Of a stretch of 64,000 bases of DNA, positions 1 through 10,736 are shown piece by piece. The DNA comes from Mariniphaga anaerophila. GTDB lineage: Bacteria; Bacteroidota; Bacteroidia; Bacteroidales; Prolixibacteraceae. The first letter of the stretch is position 1. Each line of letters begins with the position of its first letter. The notes under the pieces are model-generated. The model was given only the letters and a program-made list of their open reading frames with translations. It searched no databases and had not been told where the DNA came from. Both the position numbers and the translations under genes were made by a program. The stretch spans positions 124,001 through 188,000 of the forward strand of contig NZ_FQUM01000006.1 of assembly GCF_900129025.1 (NCBI RefSeq), given 5' to 3'.

Positions 1-784
1 TCGGTTGTCCGGGGTCATCATTATTATAACCCACCAACCGGGTTTTTTCGATGCCCGTTTTCTTTAAATCGTTCAGGCCTAAATCAGCATAAACTCCTGC
101 ATAAATCCGCTGGTTTTCCCCAAACATCTGTTTAATGCCCAATTCGAATTGCAATCCGTAACTGTGCTTTAATTCCAAATCTTCTTTCTCTCCTGACAAC
201 TCATTCCAGTTTCCAAATCCGGCAAAAAGCGGACTTTCCAGAACGGCATCCCATTCCGGATAATACCCGGATGTTTCGAGATTGGTAGCTCGCGACTGAA
301 AGCGAGAGGACAAAGGCACACCCCACTGAAAGCCGGCAGCACCAAAAAACCTGGTTTTTTCACCCAAAGTTTCATACTGAATACGAACCGGAATATTCAA
401 CATATAAACCCATTGATCTTCATTGAGCGTTTCCATTGTTATCATATATTCAAAAGGATCTCCCTCTGTGTCGGTTGTTGCGTAAGAAACATCCAAGTCG
501 GAAAATCCGTTTTTGGAATGATACTGTTGCAGTCCTGCGCCAATTGACACACTCCACGAACTGTCCAGATAAACAGCGTACTGGATGCCACCGCCAATAC
601 CAAAACCCATTTCCCGCTCTCCACCCATTTCCGAAGAGTAGTTCAGAAAGCTGCTTCCTCCCTGCACATAAACCGACAGCTCGTTTTTCGCCACCGAAGA
701 CTGGGCCGCAGCGTTTTCAACCAAACAGAAAAAACACAAGGCAGCCAAACAAATGGTGATGTAATATATACTTTTGTTATTCAT
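1..784 (-). CDS. Outer-membrane beta-barrel protein, 3' end cut by window edge
   Basis: The reading frame is open from an ATG at 784 to the window edge (261 codons, no stop), so the C-terminus is missing. The N-terminus MNNKSIYYITICLAALCFF plus a small-residue stretch ending in AAAQ is a signal peptide. The mature part alternates hydrophobic and polar residues with many aromatics and Gly (for example VQGGSSFLNY, GFGIGGGIQYAV, AGVYADLGL), as in porin-like beta-barrels of the outer_membrane_beta-barrel superfamily. It starts 12 bp after the giant adhesin stop, so the two are probably one transcript. The role is unknown; it may anchor or help display the adhesin, or be an unrelated OMP. No Bacteroidota marker such as an OmpA-like domain is visible in the part present. 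Confidence 0.75.
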   Translation of the reverse strand, partial: MNNKSIYYITICLAALCFFCLVENAAAQSSVAKNELSVYVQGGSSFLNYSSEMGGEREMGFGIGGGIQYAVYLDSSWSVSIGAGLQQYHSKNGFSDLDVSYATTDTEGDPFEYMITMETLNEDQWVYMLNIPVRIQYETLGEKTRFFGAAGFQWGVPLSSRFQSRATNLETSGYYPEWDAVLESPLFAGFGNWNELSGEKEDLELKHSYGLQFELGIKQMFGENQRIYAGVYADLGLNDLKKTGIEKTRLVGYNNDDPGQP

Positions 785-796
785 GGTTTTATCTTT

Positions 797-3700
797 TTAT
801 TGAACGACAATTTTTGTACTCAGATTAACTCCGCCGGCTGTTGTAGTAACAATATAAGTGCCCGGTGCAAGATTACCCGGCAAAACCAGCGGACTGTAAT
901 TCTCCGGAGAACTCTTCTGATAAACAATATTCCCATAAATAGTTCTGATTTCGACAGTACGGCCAGAAAGCATCTCTGCGGTGAAGTTAGTTTCCACAAA
1001 TACTGTAGAACCTGAACGAACCGGATTGGGAGTAACTTTCAGAGCAAATGGGGAGTTGTGTTCTATGCTGAATTCGCAGGTACTGATAACGTCGCCCTCA
1101 TCGGTGGTCAGATTAACTTTGTAGCGTGCATCAGTATCCAACAGGTCGTTTTTATTATCACCGGCCGAAAACGACTGGCCGGTTCCAATGGGCTGACCGT
1201 CTTTATACCATTCAAAACTCACAAAATGATATCCACCGTTTGTTTCCGGATTATTATTAACCAGCAAAACATTATTGAATTTCTGAACAACAATATCATC
1301 GAACCGAAATGGCTTTTCAACAGTAATATGGTAGGTCATTGTTTCCACCTTATCCTGAGAAATTACCACCACATCTTTTTTGTAAATGCCCGGCACCGGA
1401 GCCTGCACTTCAAAAGCACTTTCTGTAGAAGTTGTGGCATTGGCCTCTGTGGTTATTCCAACCTGAACAGACTGCGATTCGTCATCACAATCCATCAAAT
1501 AATAAATTTCTTCCTCCGGATTTGTTATCACCATTCCCCCGATAGCCAGCTGATGAATAGTTGCATCGTTGCTTTCGATTACCAGAGTTGCAGTTAGAGT
1601 TATCTCCGGGCAATTTGTTCCCTCCAGCACAACAACTGCCTGCGCTTCATAAACTCCGGGCTCAGCATGTTCATTGTTTAAATAACTTACCACGGCACCT
1701 TCTGGCAGGTTGCTTACAGACAAGCTGTGCACTTCGCCGTTGGAACTTACCGTATCGCCGGCCATAGTTACTGCTTGCAAAGGCGACGGCTCTACAATTA
1801 CGGTTTGTTGCTGCGTAATGGAATTGCCGGCTGCATCTTCAAATATCCAGGTAATTATTGATTCTCCCGGTTCCGACAACGGGAAAGGAGTAACCGTAGT
1901 CCCCTGAATTTGTCCGTCAATATCGTCGGTAGCAGTAGGTACCAGCATGTCAGATTCCCGAATTTCACAATACGCAGTAACATTTTCAAGCAGTTCAACA
2001 TCAGGCACTGGCGCCAGGCCGTCAATAATTTCAAAGTCGTTCGAAACAAAGCGAAGACGATAATTATTGCTAATATTCAAAGTACCTTGTGTTATCGCGT
2101 AAAAACCCACCATCTCTCCGGCAGAGCGGTTCAATGTTCCGGAAAAAGCATCTCCGGCCACAAGAGGCGGCTCCACAGAGTAGGTATATACAGGATCTGA
2201 CTCACCATAGATTTTTGACTGCCCCTCATCAACAGTAACCACAACCTCCCTTGGAACTACAACCAGCGTACGCCGTACATTGGCAGCAGCCAGAATCTCA
2301 TCGTCGCCCGGCTGGCTGGCGGTAATAATTGTTGTGCCCACCTTTAAAGGAGTTGCAACATTACCTTCGATAAAAACAACTTCGGAATCGGCTGCGGTGT
2401 AAGAAACAGTCAGCCCCTGATCGGTTAACGCATCGCCCAGCTCAAAACTCTCGTCTCCATAAGTTTTCACGCTAATTTCTTCAAAAGTGATGTTCTGCCC
2501 GTAGCTGCCAATAGTTGTAAAACTCCAGACAGCCGAGCTTTCAAAAGAATTACCGTCACTGTCTTTTACAATATCCGGGCTGCTTACAACCTCAATCAGG
2601 CTTCCGGGAGGAAGACTTTCTTTTAAATAGAGCGTAATGGTTTTTCGATCTTCCGAGAAACTAAAAGCCTCCAAATCACCGGAATTTGATAAATCGTAAC
2701 GCATTAAATCCACGCCTCCACTTTGCAGCGTAATAAACCCGGCGTGCGACAGGTAAACGGCTTCATCGAAAGTAACCTGCAAAAACGTCCGCAATCCGGC
2801 GTCGGTAGATCCATCTTCCGGATATGTACTTACAACATTGGGAACTGCATTTTCCTCAGTTTCAATCCTAAACATATTTGAAATGAACGTAACAATATAG
2901 TTTTCACCGGCAGATAACGTTCCCTGGACAATGGCATAAGCGCCGGGAGCTTCGCCCGGGGTGCGCTCCAGTATGCCGGTCATCTCATCTCCTTCAACCA
3001 TTTCCGGAGCAACAGAATATGTTAGTTCAGGATCCTCTTCGCCTACCAGCTTTGTTAACCCGGCTGTAGATGTTACGGTTATAGGTTTCGGCAAAACAAC
3101 CAGCGTCTGACGAACCGAAATTGCAGGTTCTATATTTTCATCCCCTGCCTGAGTTGCAGTAATAACAGTTGTCCCCGTTTTGTGAATCATCGCTTGATTC
3201 CCGATGATTGTCACAATATCAGCATCATCCGCCTGGTATGTAACAAGAAGACCCTGATCTGTCGTTGCATCTCCCAACACAAACATCTCGTCGCCATAAG
3301 TTTTTTCTTCAATCTCGGGGAAATTTATCACCTGTTCGTTAGTTGACGTAGTTGTAAAAATCCACGACCTAAATCCGGTAAAAGCATCTCCCAAAGGATC
3401 CTTCACCAGTGCATTGCTTAACGAAACAGTTATTAAGCTTGAAACGGGGAGAACAACCGACGGATAAATGTACAACGTTCTTTTATCGTCTGACAGCGCC
3501 AAAGCATTCCGGTCTGCCGATTTACTGATGTCGAAGAAAGCCAGTAAATCATTCCCCGCCCAAATCATGATCGTTCCCTGCGTTCCTAAATTAACAGGCC
3601 TGTCGAAAGTAACTGCCAGGGTTGGCTGCAAAGCAACATTATATGCTCCGATTTCAGGGGACAGCTTCACAATTTGAGGACTGTTGCTCTCGGACTTGAT

Positions 3701-6700
3701 TTCAAATTCATCCGGAACAAAGGTGAGTACATAATTAATCCCGGCAGAAAGATCGCCTTGCATAATGTGATAACGTCCAATTGCCTCTCCCGATTCACGA
3801 ACCAACGCACCACTAAACTCATCTCCGCTTTCGAGCGACGGTTCAACAGTGTACATCAACACCGGATCATCAGCACCAACAACTTTCCATTGCAGACTCG
3901 CAGCCGTTACCGTAATCTGTTTCGGCAAAACAGTTATTGTACGCATTACCGGCGTAGCAGCCGGAATTTCTCCATTTCCAGGCTGGCTTGCAGTAATAAC
4001 GGTATTCCCAACCTGCAAAACCGTTGCAATATTCCCAACGATACGGACAACACTGGGGTCTTCCGCTTCATATTTAATGGTTAACCCCTGATCGGTAAAT
4101 ACATCGCCAAGAACAAAAGAATCGTCGCCATACGTTTTCTCTGTAATTTCCGGGAAATTAATTGTTTGCGCCGCGTTATCTGTTGTTGTAAAACTCCATG
4201 CATCAATCGCATCCGAAGGATTTCCTTCAACATCTGTTACAAAACCTTCGGTAACCGATACATTAATTATACTTGCTAACGGCAGATTGTCCGTTAGAGC
4301 AACCGTAATGGTCCTACCGTCAGGAGAGATCGAAAACTGATTTCGATCTCCGGATACATTCAGATAATACGTTTTCAGAATATGCCCTTCGCTTTCTATG
4401 GACAATACTCCCGATGCTCCCAACCGAACCGGTTCATCAAAAGTGATCGAGAGTGTGGGCACCAAAGCAACTTCAGTTGCTTCATCAGCCGGAGAAAAAG
4501 CTGTTACCTGCGGATTGCTGGTCGCTTTAATGGTAAAATATTCTGAAGCAAAATCAATCTGATAATTATTCCCGGCAGTTAAAATTCCTAAAACGAACGG
4601 ATAGGTGCCGATCTGTTCCCCGGAAATACGCCCCAGCTCCCCGGAAAAGGAATCTCCACTAAGCAATGCAGGAGCGGCAGAAAAAGCAAAAACAGGGTCG
4701 GTTTCACCAACCGTTTTAGACTGCCCGGGCTCCGGAGTTACCACAACCCACCTCGGTGCAATGGTAAATGCTGCCTGTACATATTTAATATTATAATTTT
4801 CATTAATGGACAAATCATTTTGTTCGATTACGTAAGAGCCGGCATTCTCGCCGATTTCTCTTTTCAGGCTCCCGGAAAGCTCGTCTCCTTCAACCAACTC
4901 GGTGCTGAGCGAAAAAGTCAGTTGAGGATCAGACTCTCCATAAACTTTTGTTTTTGGGTCGGCGGTTATAGTGATTGGTTTTTGAATAATTGTCAATTCA
5001 GCAGACACATAATCAATTGTATAGTTATCCCCGGCCGACAGTGAATTCTGATTTATCAAATAGGTACCAATCGTTTCCCCATCTACCCTGTTAAGCTCTC
5101 CCGAAAAAACATCCTCACCAACCAATGCCGGTACGACCTGGTAGCTTAACTCAGGGTCGGACTCTCCGTAAACTTTATTTTGAGCATCGGCTGTAACTGT
5201 AATTGGTTTCGAAGTAATCCACAACGAATCCTGTTCATATGTGATGGTATAATTACTTCCCGCATCCAAATCATTCTGACTGATGATGTAATAACCAATA
5301 TCTTCGCCCGACTCACGTAAAAGGCCACCGGAAAAAACATCCTCACCAACCAGTGCCGGATTTACCTGGTAGCTTAACTCAGGGTCGGACTCTCCGTAAA
5401 CTTTACTTTGAGCATCGGCGGTTACTGTAATTGGTTTCGAAGTAATCCACAACGAATCCTGTTCATATGTGATGGTGTAATTACTTCCCGCATCCAAATC
5501 ATTCTGACTGATGATGTAATAACCAATATCTTCGCCCGACTCACGTAAAAGGCCGCCGGAAAAAACATCCTCACCAACCAATGCCGGAACGACCTGGTAG
5601 CTTAACTCAGGGTCGGACTCTCCGTAAACTTTGCTTTGAGCATCGGCGGTGACTGTAATTGGTTTCGAAGTGATCCACAACGAATCCTGTTCATATGTGA
5701 TGGTGTAGTTACTTCCTGCATCCAAATCATTCTGACTGATGATATAATAACCAATATCTTCGCCCGACTCACGAACAAGGCCACCGGAAAAAACATCCTC
5801 ACCAACCAGTGCCGGAACGACCTGGAAGCTTAACTCAGGGTCGGACTCTCCATAAACTTTACTTTGAGCATCGGCGGTGACTGTAATTGGTTTCGAAGTA
5901 ATCCACAACGAATCCTGCTCATAAGTGATGGTGTAATTACTTCCCGCATCTAAATCATTCTGACTGATGATGTAATAACCAATATCTTCGCCCGACTCAC
6001 GAACAAGGCCGCCGGAAAAAACATCCTCACCAACCAATGCCGGTAAGACCTGGTAGCTTAACACAGGGTCGGACTCTCCGTAAACTTTACTTTGAGCATC
6101 GGCTGTAACTGTAATTGGTTTCGAAGTAATCCACAACGAATCCTGTTCAAATGTGATGGTGTAATTACTTCCAGCATCCAAATCATTTTGACTGATGATG
6201 TAATAACCAATATCTTCGCCCGACTCACGAACAAGGCCACCGGAAAAAACATCCTCACCAACCAATGCCGGTACGACCTGGAAGCTTAACTCAGGGTCGG
6301 ACTCTCCATAAACTTTACTTTGAGCATCTGCGGTGACTGTAATTGGTTTCGAAGTGATCCACAACGAATCCTGTTCATATGTGATGGTGTAGTTACTTCC
6401 TGCATCCAAATCATTCTGACTGATGATATAATAACCAACATCTTCGCCCGACTCACGAACAAGGCCACCGGAAAAAACATCCTCTCCAACCAATGCAGGA
6501 ACAACCTGGTAGCTTAACTCAGGGTCAGACTCTCCGTAAACTTTACTTTGAGCATCGGCGGTGACTGTAATTGGTTTCGAAGTAATCCACAACGAATCCT
6601 GCTCATAAGTGATGGTATAATTACTTCCCGCATCCAAATCATTCTGACTGATGATGTAATAACCAACATCTTCGCCCGGCTCACGAACAAGGCCTCCAGT

Positions 6701-9043
6701 AAAAACATCCTCACCAACCAGTGCCGGATTTACCTGGTAGCTTAACTCAGGGTCAGACTCTCCGTAAACTTTATTTTGAGCATCCGCGGTTACAGCAATT
6801 GGCTTCTTATTAACCAACAACTCCTGCGTAACTTCAGTAGCCGCAAACAATGTATCGTTACCAGCCTGATTGGCGCGTATGGTTGTTGTTCCCACTTTTA
6901 AAACAGTCGCCGTATTTCCACTGATGGTTACCACAGTAGGATCATCAGCAGTATAAGTAATAACCAGTCCTTTATCGGTAGTGGCATCGCCCAGAGTAAA
7001 ACTTTCGTCGCCGTATGTTTTGGGAGCAATTGCATTAAATGTTATGCTCTGAGTATCTTTTATTGTGGTAAAAGACCAACTAAAAGCTTCAACAGCGTTG
7101 GGAACTGCGGCCTTATCTTTTACTAGTCCATCCGGCACACTTACTGTTATTGTTGCTTTTGCACTCAGTCGATCCGGAATTTGCAGATTAAGCGTAGAAT
7201 CACCATTCGAAAGAGAATAGTAAGCTGATTCGGTTGTCAGGTCGTAGCTCCAGGTGTTCCCGTTTCCATCAGACAACGCAATTGCACCTACGCCTAAATC
7301 GATTGGCTCATCGAAAGTAATAGAAATTACCGGGCTCAAATCCACGTCTGTTTCTTCGTCGTCCGGCGAGAGAACAACAGCAACCGGAGATGACCTGTCC
7401 TCAACATTTATAGTCACAGTTCCGGTATCCGGCACCGAAAAACCATCAGTAATGCGGTAGGTAAAAGTAATTGTTCCAACATAGTCTTCCGGAGCCAGAA
7501 AATCGAATTCGCCTGTAGAAGTATTAAATGAAGTAAAAGAACCTTGCGCCGGTGTTGGCTGGGCAATAACAGACAAATTATCTCCGTCGGCATCCGAATC
7601 ATTATCCAGAAGATTCTCCGAAAGTGTTTGCCCCGCACCAATTGTATAGGAGTCGTCTACTGCAACGGGCGGCTGACTAACCAGCAGCTGAAATGTCTTT
7701 TCAAACTCATTTCCAAGGTTATCCGTTGACATAACACGAATATTCACCGTATTTAAGCCCAGAGCGTAAAGGTCACCATTCACCTTTAGCGAATTTCCAT
7801 CAATTGTAAAATAGCTGTTATGGTCGCTTCCGGTGCCGCTAACCAGACTGTAGACATGAGTGTCTGTTTCATCGGCATCAACAGAAGATAAAGTTCCCAC
7901 CTGCGCTCCTACTGTACGATTATTTACAGTATCGTTGGATAATTCAATATCTGAAGGGGCTTCTCCGTAGTCAATAACAGCCGTTGCCGGAGTACGGGTT
8001 GAGCTTTGCAATCCAAACTCGCTAACTGACGAAACATAATAAGTGGTATTTTCAGTAATTACAGGAGTAGTATACTGGGAGCCGGTTGCGCCGGCAATGG
8101 GATTTTCTGTGGTATTGTCAACAAACCACATGTAACTGCCGCCTGCAGGAGCACCCGCTGCCTGCAAAACGACCTGCCCCGGCCCATAATTATACCCGTC
8201 GGTGGTAGTAGGAGCACCAGGAGGAGTAGCAGATACATAACTGGTTGTTGCCGGGTTTAATCCGCCTGCATCGTATTCTGTGGAAAAGTAAAACGACCGA
8301 ACCATATGTTTTGAATATGATCCGCCAGTTGCCGCGGTAAATCCAACAAAAACGTTGGGGTCGGCAAAAATACTAGTCAAATCAATATTCTCTGATAAAT
8401 TAGCATTAGCCGGGCGGATATTACTGGTACTCACACGTACTTCTAAAGTTGTTGTTGATCCGTTATATTCTACCCAGGCGTAGAAAATAGTTCCTCCATC
8501 CATCGTAAAAGGAGGGTTAAACTGAGCTATACTACCAATATTTCCATCGACATTAATCCCGACATGATTGGCACTAAGATCATAAAAAGACCCGGAAGTT
8601 CCATTGTTATAAGTATCAAACTCAACCGCCAGGCTGGGAGATATTCCCTGATATCCAAGTCCACCGCCCGAACTTCCGGCAGAATTAGACTCGGTTTGAA
8701 TCAGGAAAGCCATTCCGTCTGCTCCGGCGTTACCTCCCGGGGTTGTCATCTGAAAACAAAACTGAGCCATAAAAGGACGCTGATTGTCCAAAACCACCCT
8801 TTTTGTTACAAATGCACTCCCCCGCTGTCCACCGGTGGCATCAGTTAAAACAAGGATAGAATTTCCTGAATCGTGATAAGCGTTATTGTTTATACTCCAG
8901 GTTCCGATATTTCCTGAAGTGAATGAATCGTAGGCAAACATTATTTCTGTTTGCGCTGTGGTCGAGAGATTAGAGAGAAAAGCAAAAGAGTACGTTATCC
9001 AAAAGAACAAAACTGTTCTGCCTAAAGCGTAATTCTTTTTCAT
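797..9043 (-). CDS. Giant L-type lectin / MBG-repeat surface adhesin with T9SS sorting domain
   Basis: A 2748-residue secreted protein. Order seen: signal peptide (1-30, ends TTAQ); bacterial L-type lectin-like domain (about 36-260, with AGADGMAFLIQ, AVEFDTYNN and HVGINVDG); an Ig-like segment (270-355); a cadherin-like domain (360-455); a VCBS/cadherin_5-like domain with DNDSDADGDN (456-548); a Big_5/SbsA Ig-like domain (TFDEPIDLG, 553-660); seven near-identical 76-residue MBG units plus three divergent ones (747-1510). Then Big_5 / KTYGD / MBG trios repeat three times, followed by a HYR-like domain and a C-terminal T9SS type-A domain (PNPVRSGSTV...LAPGTYIV). The T9SS domain implies export across the outer membrane and surface attachment. 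The lectin suggests glycan binding; the repeats make a long stalk. The function as adhesin is inferred. Confidence 0.9.
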   Translation of the reverse strand: MKKNYALGRTVLFFWITYSFAFLSNLSTTAQTEIMFAYDSFTSGNIGTWSINNNAYHDSGNSILVLTDATGGQRGSAFVTKRVVLDNQRPFMAQFCFQMTTPGGNAGADGMAFLIQTESNSAGSSGGGLGYQGISPSLAVEFDTYNNGTSGSFYDLSANHVGINVDGNIGSIAQFNPPFTMDGGTIFYAWVEYNGSTTTLEVRVSTSNIRPANANLSENIDLTSIFADPNVFVGFTAATGGSYSKHMVRSFYFSTEYDAGGLNPATTSYVSATPPGAPTTTDGYNYGPGQVVLQAAGAPAGGSYMWFVDNTTENPIAGATGSQYTTPVITENTTYYVSSVSEFGLQSSTRTPATAVIDYGEAPSDIELSNDTVNNRTVGAQVGTLSSVDADETDTHVYSLVSGTGSDHNSYFTIDGNSLKVNGDLYALGLNTVNIRVMSTDNLGNEFEKTFQLLVSQPPVAVDDSYTIGAGQTLSENLLDNDSDADGDNLSVIAQPTPAQGSFTSFNTSTGEFDFLAPEDYVGTITFTYRITDGFSVPDTGTVTINVEDRSSPVAVVLSPDDEETDVDLSPVISITFDEPIDLGVGAIALSDGNGNTWSYDLTTESAYYSLSNGDSTLNLQIPDRLSAKATITVSVPDGLVKDKAAVPNAVEAFSWSFTTIKDTQSITFNAIAPKTYGDESFTLGDATTDKGLVITYTADDPTVVTISGNTATVLKVGTTTIRANQAGNDTLFAATEVTQELLVNKKPIAVTADAQNKVYGESDPELSYQVNPALVGEDVFTGGLVREPGEDVGYYIISQNDLDAGSNYTITYEQDSLWITSKPITVTADAQSKVYGESDPELSYQVVPALVGEDVFSGGLVRESGEDVGYYIISQNDLDAGSNYTITYEQDSLWITSKPITVTADAQSKVYGESDPELSFQVVPALVGEDVFSGGLVRESGEDIGYYIISQNDLDAGSNYTITFEQDSLWITSKPITVTADAQSKVYGESDPVLSYQVLPALVGEDVFSGGLVRESGEDIGYYIISQNDLDAGSNYTITYEQDSLWITSKPITVTADAQSKVYGESDPELSFQVVPALVGEDVFSGGLVRESGEDIGYYIISQNDLDAGSNYTITYEQDSLWITSKPITVTADAQSKVYGESDPELSYQVVPALVGEDVFSGGLLRESGEDIGYYIISQNDLDAGSNYTITYEQDSLWITSKPITVTADAQSKVYGESDPELSYQVNPALVGEDVFSGGLLRESGEDIGYYIISQNDLDAGSNYTITYEQDSLWITSKPITVTADAQNKVYGESDPELSYQVVPALVGEDVFSGELNRVDGETIGTYLINQNSLSAGDNYTIDYVSAELTIIQKPITITADPKTKVYGESDPQLTFSLSTELVEGDELSGSLKREIGENAGSYVIEQNDLSINENYNIKYVQAAFTIAPRWVVVTPEPGQSKTVGETDPVFAFSAAPALLSGDSFSGELGRISGEQIGTYPFVLGILTAGNNYQIDFASEYFTIKATSNPQVTAFSPADEATEVALVPTLSITFDEPVRLGASGVLSIESEGHILKTYYLNVSGDRNQFSISPDGRTITVALTDNLPLASIINVSVTEGFVTDVEGNPSDAIDAWSFTTTDNAAQTINFPEITEKTYGDDSFVLGDVFTDQGLTIKYEAEDPSVVRIVGNIATVLQVGNTVITASQPGNGEIPAATPVMRTITVLPKQITVTAASLQWKVVGADDPVLMYTVEPSLESGDEFSGALVRESGEAIGRYHIMQGDLSAGINYVLTFVPDEFEIKSESNSPQIVKLSPEIGAYNVALQPTLAVTFDRPVNLGTQGTIMIWAGNDLLAFFDISKSADRNALALSDDKRTLYIYPSVVLPVSSLITVSLSNALVKDPLGDAFTGFRSWIFTTTSTNEQVINFPEIEEKTYGDEMFVLGDATTDQGLLVTYQADDADIVTIIGNQAMIHKTGTTVITATQAGDENIEPAISVRQTLVVLPKPITVTSTAGLTKLVGEEDPELTYSVAPEMVEGDEMTGILERTPGEAPGAYAIVQGTLSAGENYIVTFISNMFRIETEENAVPNVVSTYPEDGSTDAGLRTFLQVTFDEAVYLSHAGFITLQSGGVDLMRYDLSNSGDLEAFSFSEDRKTITLYLKESLPPGSLIEVVSSPDIVKDSDGNSFESSAVWSFTTIGSYGQNITFEEISVKTYGDESFELGDALTDQGLTVSYTAADSEVVFIEGNVATPLKVGTTIITASQPGDDEILAAANVRRTLVVVPREVVVTVDEGQSKIYGESDPVYTYSVEPPLVAGDAFSGTLNRSAGEMVGFYAITQGTLNISNNYRLRFVSNDFEIIDGLAPVPDVELLENVTAYCEIRESDMLVPTATDDIDGQIQGTTVTPFPLSEPGESIITWIFEDAAGNSITQQQTVIVEPSPLQAVTMAGDTVSSNGEVHSLSVSNLPEGAVVSYLNNEHAEPGVYEAQAVVVLEGTNCPEITLTATLVIESNDATIHQLAIGGMVITNPEEEIYYLMDCDDESQSVQVGITTEANATTSTESAFEVQAPVPGIYKKDVVVISQDKVETMTYHITVEKPFRFDDIVVQKFNNVLLVNNNPETNGGYHFVSFEWYKDGQPIGTGQSFSAGDNKNDLLDTDARYKVNLTTDEGDVISTCEFSIEHNSPFALKVTPNPVRSGSTVFVETNFTAEMLSGRTVEIRTIYGNIVYQKSSPENYSPLVLPGNLAPGTYIVTTTAGGVNLSTKIVVQ
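5210..6805 (-). repeat. Seven tandem 228-bp repeats (MBG units) inside the adhesin gene
   Basis: Seven consecutive units of exactly 228 bp (76 codons) encode KPITVTADAQSKVYGESDP...SLWITS with only a few substitutions each. Variable spots are the residue after QV (V, N or L), SYQV/SFQV, GGLV/GGLL and GEDV/GEDI. The string gaaaaaacatcctc recurs at 5331, 5559, 5787, 6015 and so on, with period 228. An eighth unit just below 5210 matches only in its first half. This high DNA identity allows unit gain or loss by recombination and makes the array prone to assembly collapse. Confidence 0.95.
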
Positions 9044-9782
9044 AAAATTTGTTTTTACAATTCAACAAAAGCCGTAATCGTTTCATAAACAAAATCATAC
9101 ATAATTTAGTTTAAGAAAAATTAACAATTTCTTATTTTATATTTAACAAAGTCCAAATCAAAAAAGACGGGAACCCCAGTTTTTACAGGGGATCTACCTG
9201 ATTGAAACAAGGATAATATCACGACAAAAAGACAGATATTTCTCACAAGAAAGAGCAAAAAGAAATAACACTATTGACTCAAATTTTCAGAGAAACAACA
9301 AAAGTTCAGTTCGTGTACTGTTCAGTTCCGAACACGAAAAGACAAGAATTATCTGCATTCACCTCGCCTTTTTTCTGTAAGACAGAACAATTGCGTTTTA
9401 AAACACTACAAAAAGGATACAGGCAGCACTGCATTATTGCAATGCAGGAGAATTCAAAACACCATAATAAATCCCTTTTCGCGATTGTCCACATCAACAA
9501 AAACAGTGTCAGTTTGACCACAACAAAATCAGACTCAGGCCATTTTGACGTTCATCTGCCATTGGTTCATTTTTTGGATTGTATTTCGCATCTCGTTCTC
9601 AAGTGATTTTGAAATAAATTAAAGTTTGTGGTTTATGTTGAAAACGATTTTTACATCAACCGTACGCTTTATTTGTTACGCGCTTATAGATCCAACATTC
9701 CATAAACACTTAACCGGATTTTCTTGAGATGTATTTTCAGAAATGGAAATATTGAAATAATAATTAAGGTCAATTAATTGAT
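9044..9782. other. Intergenic region between divergent adhesin and cbpA-like genes
   Basis: 739 bp without a convincing gene. It must hold the promoters for the minus-strand adhesin and the plus-strand DnaJ gene. An inverted repeat CTGCATT-N5-AATGCAG lies at 9429-9447 and a short CCCC/GGGG hairpin near 9173-9192. A plus-strand frame at 9274-9606 is open, but its composition does not look like protein. I could not place a clear TAnnTTTG promoter close to either gene. Confidence 0.6.
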
Positions 9783-10736
9783 ATGGAATACAAAGACTAC
9801 TATAAAGTTTTGGGAGTTCCCAAATCAGCCGGCCAGGCCGAAATAAAAAAAGCCTACCGAAAGCTGGCTGTAAAATACCACCCCGATAAAAATGCCGGAA
9901 ACAAAGCGGCTGAAGAAAAATTCAAAGAAATAGGGGAAGCTTACGAAGTTTTAAAAGACCCGGAGAAAAGAAAAAAATATGACCAACTGGGCGCCAACTG
10001 GAATCAATACCAGAATGCAGGGTCGGGCGCAGGAGGATTTAACTACTCCAATTTCGGAAATGCGAACCCCGGAGGCGGAAAAACATTCTATTACGAAGGA
10101 GATTTAGGAGATATTTTCGGCCATTCGGGCGAAGGATTTTCTGACTTTTTCAAAAATTACTTTGGCGGCGGCAGCAGAAAAAGAAGCGCCGGGTTCAGGC
10201 AAAACCAACGTGTTTTTAATGGAAACGATTTGCGTGCCGAAATGGACATTTCGTTGGCGGAAGCATTTTCCGGAACAACCCGTATTCTGAATGTCGACGG
10301 CGAAAAACTGCGGGTAAAAACAAAACCGGGCGCCTATTCAGGACTCGAACTTCGAATTAAGGGCAAAGGAGGCGCCGGCGCAAATGGCGGCAGCAGAGGC
10401 GATCTTTACATCAGAATAAGAGTTCTTTCCGATGGAAGGCACACGCTCGACGGCAACGACCTGGCGCTAAAAGCAGATGTTGATTTGTACACTGCTGTTT
10501 TAGGAGGAAAACTGGAAATTAATACGCTCTCGGGGAAACTGAATGTGCCGGTTCGCGCCGGTTCGCAAAACGGGAGTAAACTGCGGTTACGCGGAAAAGG
10601 AATGCCGGTTTATGGAAAAGCCGGTATTTACGGAGATTTGTACATTCAACTGAATGTACTCATCCCGAAAAACCTCAGTCAGGAAGAACTGAACTTGTTT
10701 AAACAGCTGAGAGAATTAAGAAAAGCAAATGTATAA
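9783..10736 (+). CDS. cbpA: CbpA-type DnaJ-class co-chaperone
   Basis: A 317-residue type-B Hsp40. The J-domain fills residues 1-70 with the HPD motif at 33-35, which stimulates DnaK ATPase. A Gly/Phe/Asn-rich linker follows (about 75-125). There is no CxxCxGxG zinc finger, so this is CbpA/DnaJ-B rather than DnaJ itself. Two C-terminal substrate-binding domains follow (about 140-310; [21 protein letters not shown] is CTD I and [21 protein letters not shown] is CTD II). It acts in the cytosol. It heads a plus-strand run whose other members are an orphan protein and carbohydrate enzymes, which suggests a stress-linked role. The next gene overlaps its last 8 bp. E. coli CbpA also binds curved DNA; whether this one does is unknown. 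Confidence 0.92.
   Translation: MEYKDYYKVLGVPKSAGQAEIKKAYRKLAVKYHPDKNAGNKAAEEKFKEIGEAYEVLKDPEKRKKYDQLGANWNQYQNAGSGAGGFNYSNFGNANPGGGKTFYYEGDLGDIFGHSGEGFSDFFKNYFGGGSRKRSAGFRQNQRVFNGNDLRAEMDISLAEAFSGTTRILNVDGEKLRVKTKPGAYSGLELRIKGKGGAGANGGSRGDLYIRIRVLSDGRHTLDGNDLALKADVDLYTAVLGGKLEINTLSGKLNVPVRAGSQNGSKLRLRGKGMPVYGKAGIYGDLYIQLNVLIPKNLSQEELNLFKQLRELRKANV

Noticed and set aside
5210-6805. Regular 228-bp repeats as a CRISPR array
   Set aside because: Units are contiguous coding repeats without unique spacers and have MBG-domain sequence; no cas genes nearby.
1058-7729. Many plus-strand open frames of 60-180 codons across the giant adhesin gene
   Set aside because: They run antisense to a continuous 2748-codon frame with clear domains, and the repeats reproduce the same shadow every 228 bp.
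9274-9606. 110-codon plus-strand frame in the adhesin/cbpA gap
   Set aside because: No domain, no promoter or RBS, odd composition rich in His/Cys/Phe. More likely a chance open frame.
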